Below are positions 61,701 through 64,000 of a stretch of 64,000 bases of DNA, piece after piece (within the stretch, counting starts at the first letter, position 1; each line of letters starts with the position of its first letter). The notes under the pieces are model-generated. The model saw only the letters and a program-made list of their open reading frames with translations. It made no database searches and was not told where the DNA came from. Made by a program: the position numbers and the translations under genes. Source of the DNA: an uncultured Porphyromonadaceae bacterium (lineage in GTDB: Bacteria > Bacteroidota > Bacteroidia > Bacteroidales > Muribaculaceae); the NCBI GenBank assembly GCA_902461565.1, contig CABPYL010000006.1, positions 29,352-93,351 on the forward strand, written 5' to 3'.

Positions 61701-62113
61701 AGGTTACGGTCGAAATCGGTTGCGGTAACTTCGATTGTCTCGTTTTTGGCAAAACGTGCGGCAGTCTCGCGCACGGCGGCGAATACTACTGGCAGATGTT
61801 CGTTGAGTTTGTCCTCTATGATGTCGAGGATGCTTTTTTCATGGACGTCGATTTTGTCCCACAGCGGCTGGCGCTCCTCGAAGGGAAGTTCCTCCACCTC
61901 GGCGCGGAGTTTGGCTATTGCGTCGTTGTCCTGTTGGGTTGCGGCGGCGATATCGGCGCGTACTTCGTTGATTTTGGCACGCAGGCCGTCGTTGTCCAGC
62001 TTCTCCATTACGGGAATCTGTTCCTTCACCTTGGCAAGGATGGGCTGTATTGCCTTCAGATCGCGGGTGGATTTGTCTCCGAATAGTTTTTTTAGGATTG
62101 TTGTAAAAGACAT
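58769..62113 (-). CDS. secA: Preprotein translocase ATPase SecA
   Basis: 1,114 residues, about 200 more than E. coli SecA. The extra length lies in insertions in the first half, as in other Bacteroidota. Walker A MATGEGKT (191-198), the [20 protein letters not shown] motif, [11 protein letters not shown] and the helical scaffold are intact. The end carries the zinc-binding SEC-C motif ([19 protein letters not shown]). It drives secretion through SecYEG. A -7 box TAACTTTGCC lies at 62164-62173 and the leader starts with a hairpin (62144-62162). Confidence 0.97.
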   Translation of the reverse strand: [1114 protein letters not shown]

Positions 62114-62143
62114 ATATAGTTTTTTTTGATATTACGGTTCAAA

Positions 62144-62173
62144 GTCCGCTTTTGTGGCGGACAGGCAAAGTTA
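62144..62173 (-). promoter_or_regulatory. secA -7 box followed by a leader hairpin
   Basis: Minus-strand TAACTTTGCC (62164-62173), then within a few bases GTCCGC-CACAAAA-GCGGAC (62144-62162). The hairpin would sit at the very 5' end of the secA message, or act as a weak terminator for the gene ending at 62206. Confidence 0.5.
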
Positions 62174-62205
62174 CGAAATCTCAGTGGAATAAATTGCGCC
62201 TTGGC

Positions 62206-63837
62206 CTATTTTTTGAGCCGGAGGGGCGCCGAGCCGGCGGCATTTGGCGAACGTATGCGCAGAATGCCTGCCACGGTGGGCGCGATGGCGCGTGCATCGA
62301 CGGGTGTGTCGAGCACCTGCGCGGGCACCGATGGAGCGACTATAAACACCCGGGCATAGGGCAGGGCTGTGGTCTGCACCATGTTGCGCCTGGCGGCGTC
62401 GGGGTCGTTGTTGTTGTAATCGTCTACAATCTCAAAACCGGGCGCGGCATACAGGATGATGTCGCCGGCGGTTGCGACCACTGTGTTGCGGCGCAGAGCG
62501 TCGGGCTTCTCGCCGGCGCGGCCAGCAACGATATCGTCGATGGTGTAGGCACGGTCAACGCCCGTCATGCGCACAAGGAACTGGGCAGCCTCCTCGCGCA
62601 CATCGGCGATATTCAGCTTCAGTTCCTTTATCAGGTTGTGGTTTAGGAATATATGCCCGTCGTGGTAGGCGCTTATGAAGTCTCCGTTGCCGTGGAGCGC
62701 CATCAGATAGACGTTCAGCAGCGAAACGGCTTTGCGGGTGGAGAATTCACCGTACGGAATCTTCCATTCGTCCTCGTCGCGTCGCCGCTGGGGGCGTGCG
62801 GGAGTGGCCGCAAGCATAATAACTGTACGGTTGGCGCCAATCCGTTTGTCAATATCTGTGAAAAGGGCATTGAGGTCGCGGTCCAGTTTTACGTAGGCGT
62901 CCATTGTTTCCACGCGCTTATCGCTCTGGCGACGGAAGGGATAGGGATTGAGGTCGTAGCCGATGTTCAGGACGTCGGTAGTTCCTTCGTGCGTGCCTAA
63001 TTTCTGCGTGTGCAGAATGTCGGTGGCAACTTCGGTAACCTCGCGGTTTACAAGCGGCGAGGACAGGAACATGTCAATCCTGTCGGCACTGCTGCGCGGG
63101 AAATTATGTGAGAAGGGATATTTTGAGAGATAATCGGGAACGTGGGGATATGTGCCCGGGGGCAGAGACGGTTTCCACGTCATTGTGTCCAGGCGTGCCT
63201 TGAGCGGGCGCATGCGGTTGCGCACGGCAATGTTGGCGGGTATCTCGTGGTATGATGTGGACGATGCCCAGTTACCGGTCTTGCGGTCGATCCATACGGC
63301 GCTTGTGGCGTTGTGGCCCGCCAGACCCATTGCCACGCCCGGTGCAGGAGCTATCGAGTATACCAGATTGGTGCCGGAGGAGGCGATTCGCAGCTCGTCG
63401 GAGATGGTTGAAACGCGCAGCGACGCCGGCGAACTTCCCCAGGTGGTGAAGTTTCCGAGGGTGGAGTTATCGGTGTACGCCTGCTGCGGACGCATGCCGT
63501 AACGGTCGTAGTAGGTGCTTGATGCAATGCCTGTTAGCGAAGGGCTTGCGCCGGTCATCAGCGTTGCCGTGGCAGCGGTGGCGTCCAGAGGAGTGCCGTA
63601 GTCGGCGGTGAACTGTACGCCGTCGCGTTCGAGGCGCTTGAAGCCGTTGTCGGTAAGGTGGTCGCGCAACAAATCTATATAGTTGGCGTCCAACCCGTCC
63701 ACAATTATATTTACAAGAAGACGCGCCTGCTCGGGCGTTGCGCCCTGCAGCGACAAAGCGGCTACTGACGCAAATAGTGCCACAAGCAACCTTGCGCCGG
63801 CCGGCGAATGAATGTTCTTCTTGTTTTTAGATGTCAT
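62206..63837 (-). CDS. PafA-like alkaline phosphatase superfamily protein lacking catalytic residues
   Basis: 543 residues from the ATG at 63837, with a signal peptide (ARLLVALFASVAALSLQGA). The fold markers of PafA are present: LVNIIVDGLD (D47), TGASPSLTGIASSTYYD, GLAGHNATSAVWIDRKTG, AYVKLDRDLNALFTDIDKRIG, IFLNHNLI and ARAIAPTVAGIL. Yet the positions of the nucleophile Thr and nearby His are Ala86 and Thr90, the ADHG metal site reads LAATPARP (about 342-349), the Lys/Arg pair before AGHN is missing, and the late THS/SH-type His is not there. It is therefore probably a noncatalytic binding or structural protein in the periplasm. Strong promoter at 63851-63884. Confidence 0.82.
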   Translation of the reverse strand: MTSKNKKNIHSPAGARLLVALFASVAALSLQGATPEQARLLVNIIVDGLDANYIDLLRDHLTDNGFKRLERDGVQFTADYGTPLDATAATATLMTGASPSLTGIASSTYYDRYGMRPQQAYTDNSTLGNFTTWGSSPASLRVSTISDELRIASSGTNLVYSIAPAPGVAMGLAGHNATSAVWIDRKTGNWASSTSYHEIPANIAVRNRMRPLKARLDTMTWKPSLPPGTYPHVPDYLSKYPFSHNFPRSSADRIDMFLSSPLVNREVTEVATDILHTQKLGTHEGTTDVLNIGYDLNPYPFRRQSDKRVETMDAYVKLDRDLNALFTDIDKRIGANRTVIMLAATPARPQRRRDEDEWKIPYGEFSTRKAVSLLNVYLMALHGNGDFISAYHDGHIFLNHNLIKELKLNIADVREEAAQFLVRMTGVDRAYTIDDIVAGRAGEKPDALRRNTVVATAGDIILYAAPGFEIVDDYNNNDPDAARRNMVQTTALPYARVFIVAPSVPAQVLDTPVDARAIAPTVAGILRIRSPNAAGSAPLRLKK

Positions 63838-63850
63838 GAATTTTTCGAAT

Positions 63851-63884
63851 TGCAAAAATAGCAATTATTGGCCAATTATGCAAA
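63851..63884 (-). promoter_or_regulatory. Promoter of the PafA-like gene
   Basis: Minus-strand TTTG (63881-63884), a 20-bp spacer, TATTTTTGCA (63851-63860): a full consensus match, 13 bp before the ATG at 63837. Confidence 0.8.
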
Positions 63885-63887
63885 CAA

Positions 63888-63925
63888 AAAAATCGGCTTC
63901 AGGCATTAAACCGGAACCGATTTTT
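63888..63925 (-). terminator. Terminator of the gene at the right edge
   Basis: AAAAATCGG and CCGATTTTT form a 9-bp stem with a partly paired loop. On the minus strand seven T residues follow. It lies 41 bp after the stop at 63966 and directly upstream of the PafA-like promoter. Confidence 0.85.
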
Positions 63926-63965
63926 AACGTATTTTAGCTAATGGCCAGTCTTAGCGACTATGGTG

Positions 63966-64000
63966 TTACTTCACAACTACTTTATCTGTGCGTGTACCGT
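63966..64000 (-). CDS. C-terminal end of a secreted protein with type-IX-like tail, partial
   Basis: The last codons before the right edge read GTRTDKVVVK and a TAA stop on the minus strand. This ending is characteristic of the type IX sorting domain. The rest lies beyond the window, so the function is unknown. Confidence 0.6.
   Translation of the reverse strand, partial: GTRTDKVVVK

Overview
The window looks like a chromosome segment from a Bacteroidales gut bacterium, most likely of the Muribaculaceae type. The evidence is a SusC/SusD outer-membrane operon, promoters of the Bacteroidota form (TTTG, about 20 bp, TAnnTTTG), complex I genes with a fused nuoCD and no nuoEFG, a SecA of about 1,100 residues, and secreted proteins with type-IX-like C-terminal tails. 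Family placement is inference. No rRNA, tRNA or CRISPR array was seen.

Layout. (1) 1-8,990: a minus-strand glycan-uptake operon, susC, susD, an unassigned lipoprotein, a PKD lipoprotein and a GHL10-type glycosidase that runs off the left edge. (2) 9,129-11,050: an outer-membrane barrel gene with a long structured leader, lying between two diverged copies of the 3' end of a pseudouridine synthase gene. (3) 11,018-19,231: pseudouridine synthase, topA, exonuclease III, a secreted endonuclease I, an IS200-like element, an S24/XRE repressor and rnhB. (4) 19,247-24,275: a PpiD-like chaperone, a secreted protein, and a second, seemingly identical IS200-like copy. (5) 24,539-32,825: rhomboid protease, a membrane EEP phosphatase/nuclease, ilvE, an HD protein and an exopolysaccharide export trio (Wza, Wzc, polymerase-like).

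(6) 32,886-50,211: one uninterrupted plus-strand run of 18 genes in which the complete F1Fo ATP synthase (atpD C B E F H A G) sits inside the complex I operon, between nuoABCDH and nuoIJKLMN. It ends at a strong terminator. (7) 50,346-56,176: a minus-strand housekeeping run of zinc-ribbon protein, Nif3-like, aspS and M3 peptidase. (8) 56,205-58,176: an AT-rich patch between 16-bp direct repeats holding a DUF1349 lipoprotein, a LuxR-type regulator and the stump of an antitoxin gene. (9) 58,214-64,000: a 200-bp palindromic element, a small membrane protein, secA, a PafA-like protein that has lost its catalytic residues, and the last codons of another secreted protein.

The most notable features beyond ordinary genes are the nuo/atp nesting, the nested hairpin in the leader of the 9,276-10,274 gene, the IS200-like elements whose roughly 115-bp inverted ends are built of small GGA-loop hairpins shared with solo repeats elsewhere in the window, the duplicated gene 3' end, and the catalytically dead phosphatase homologue.
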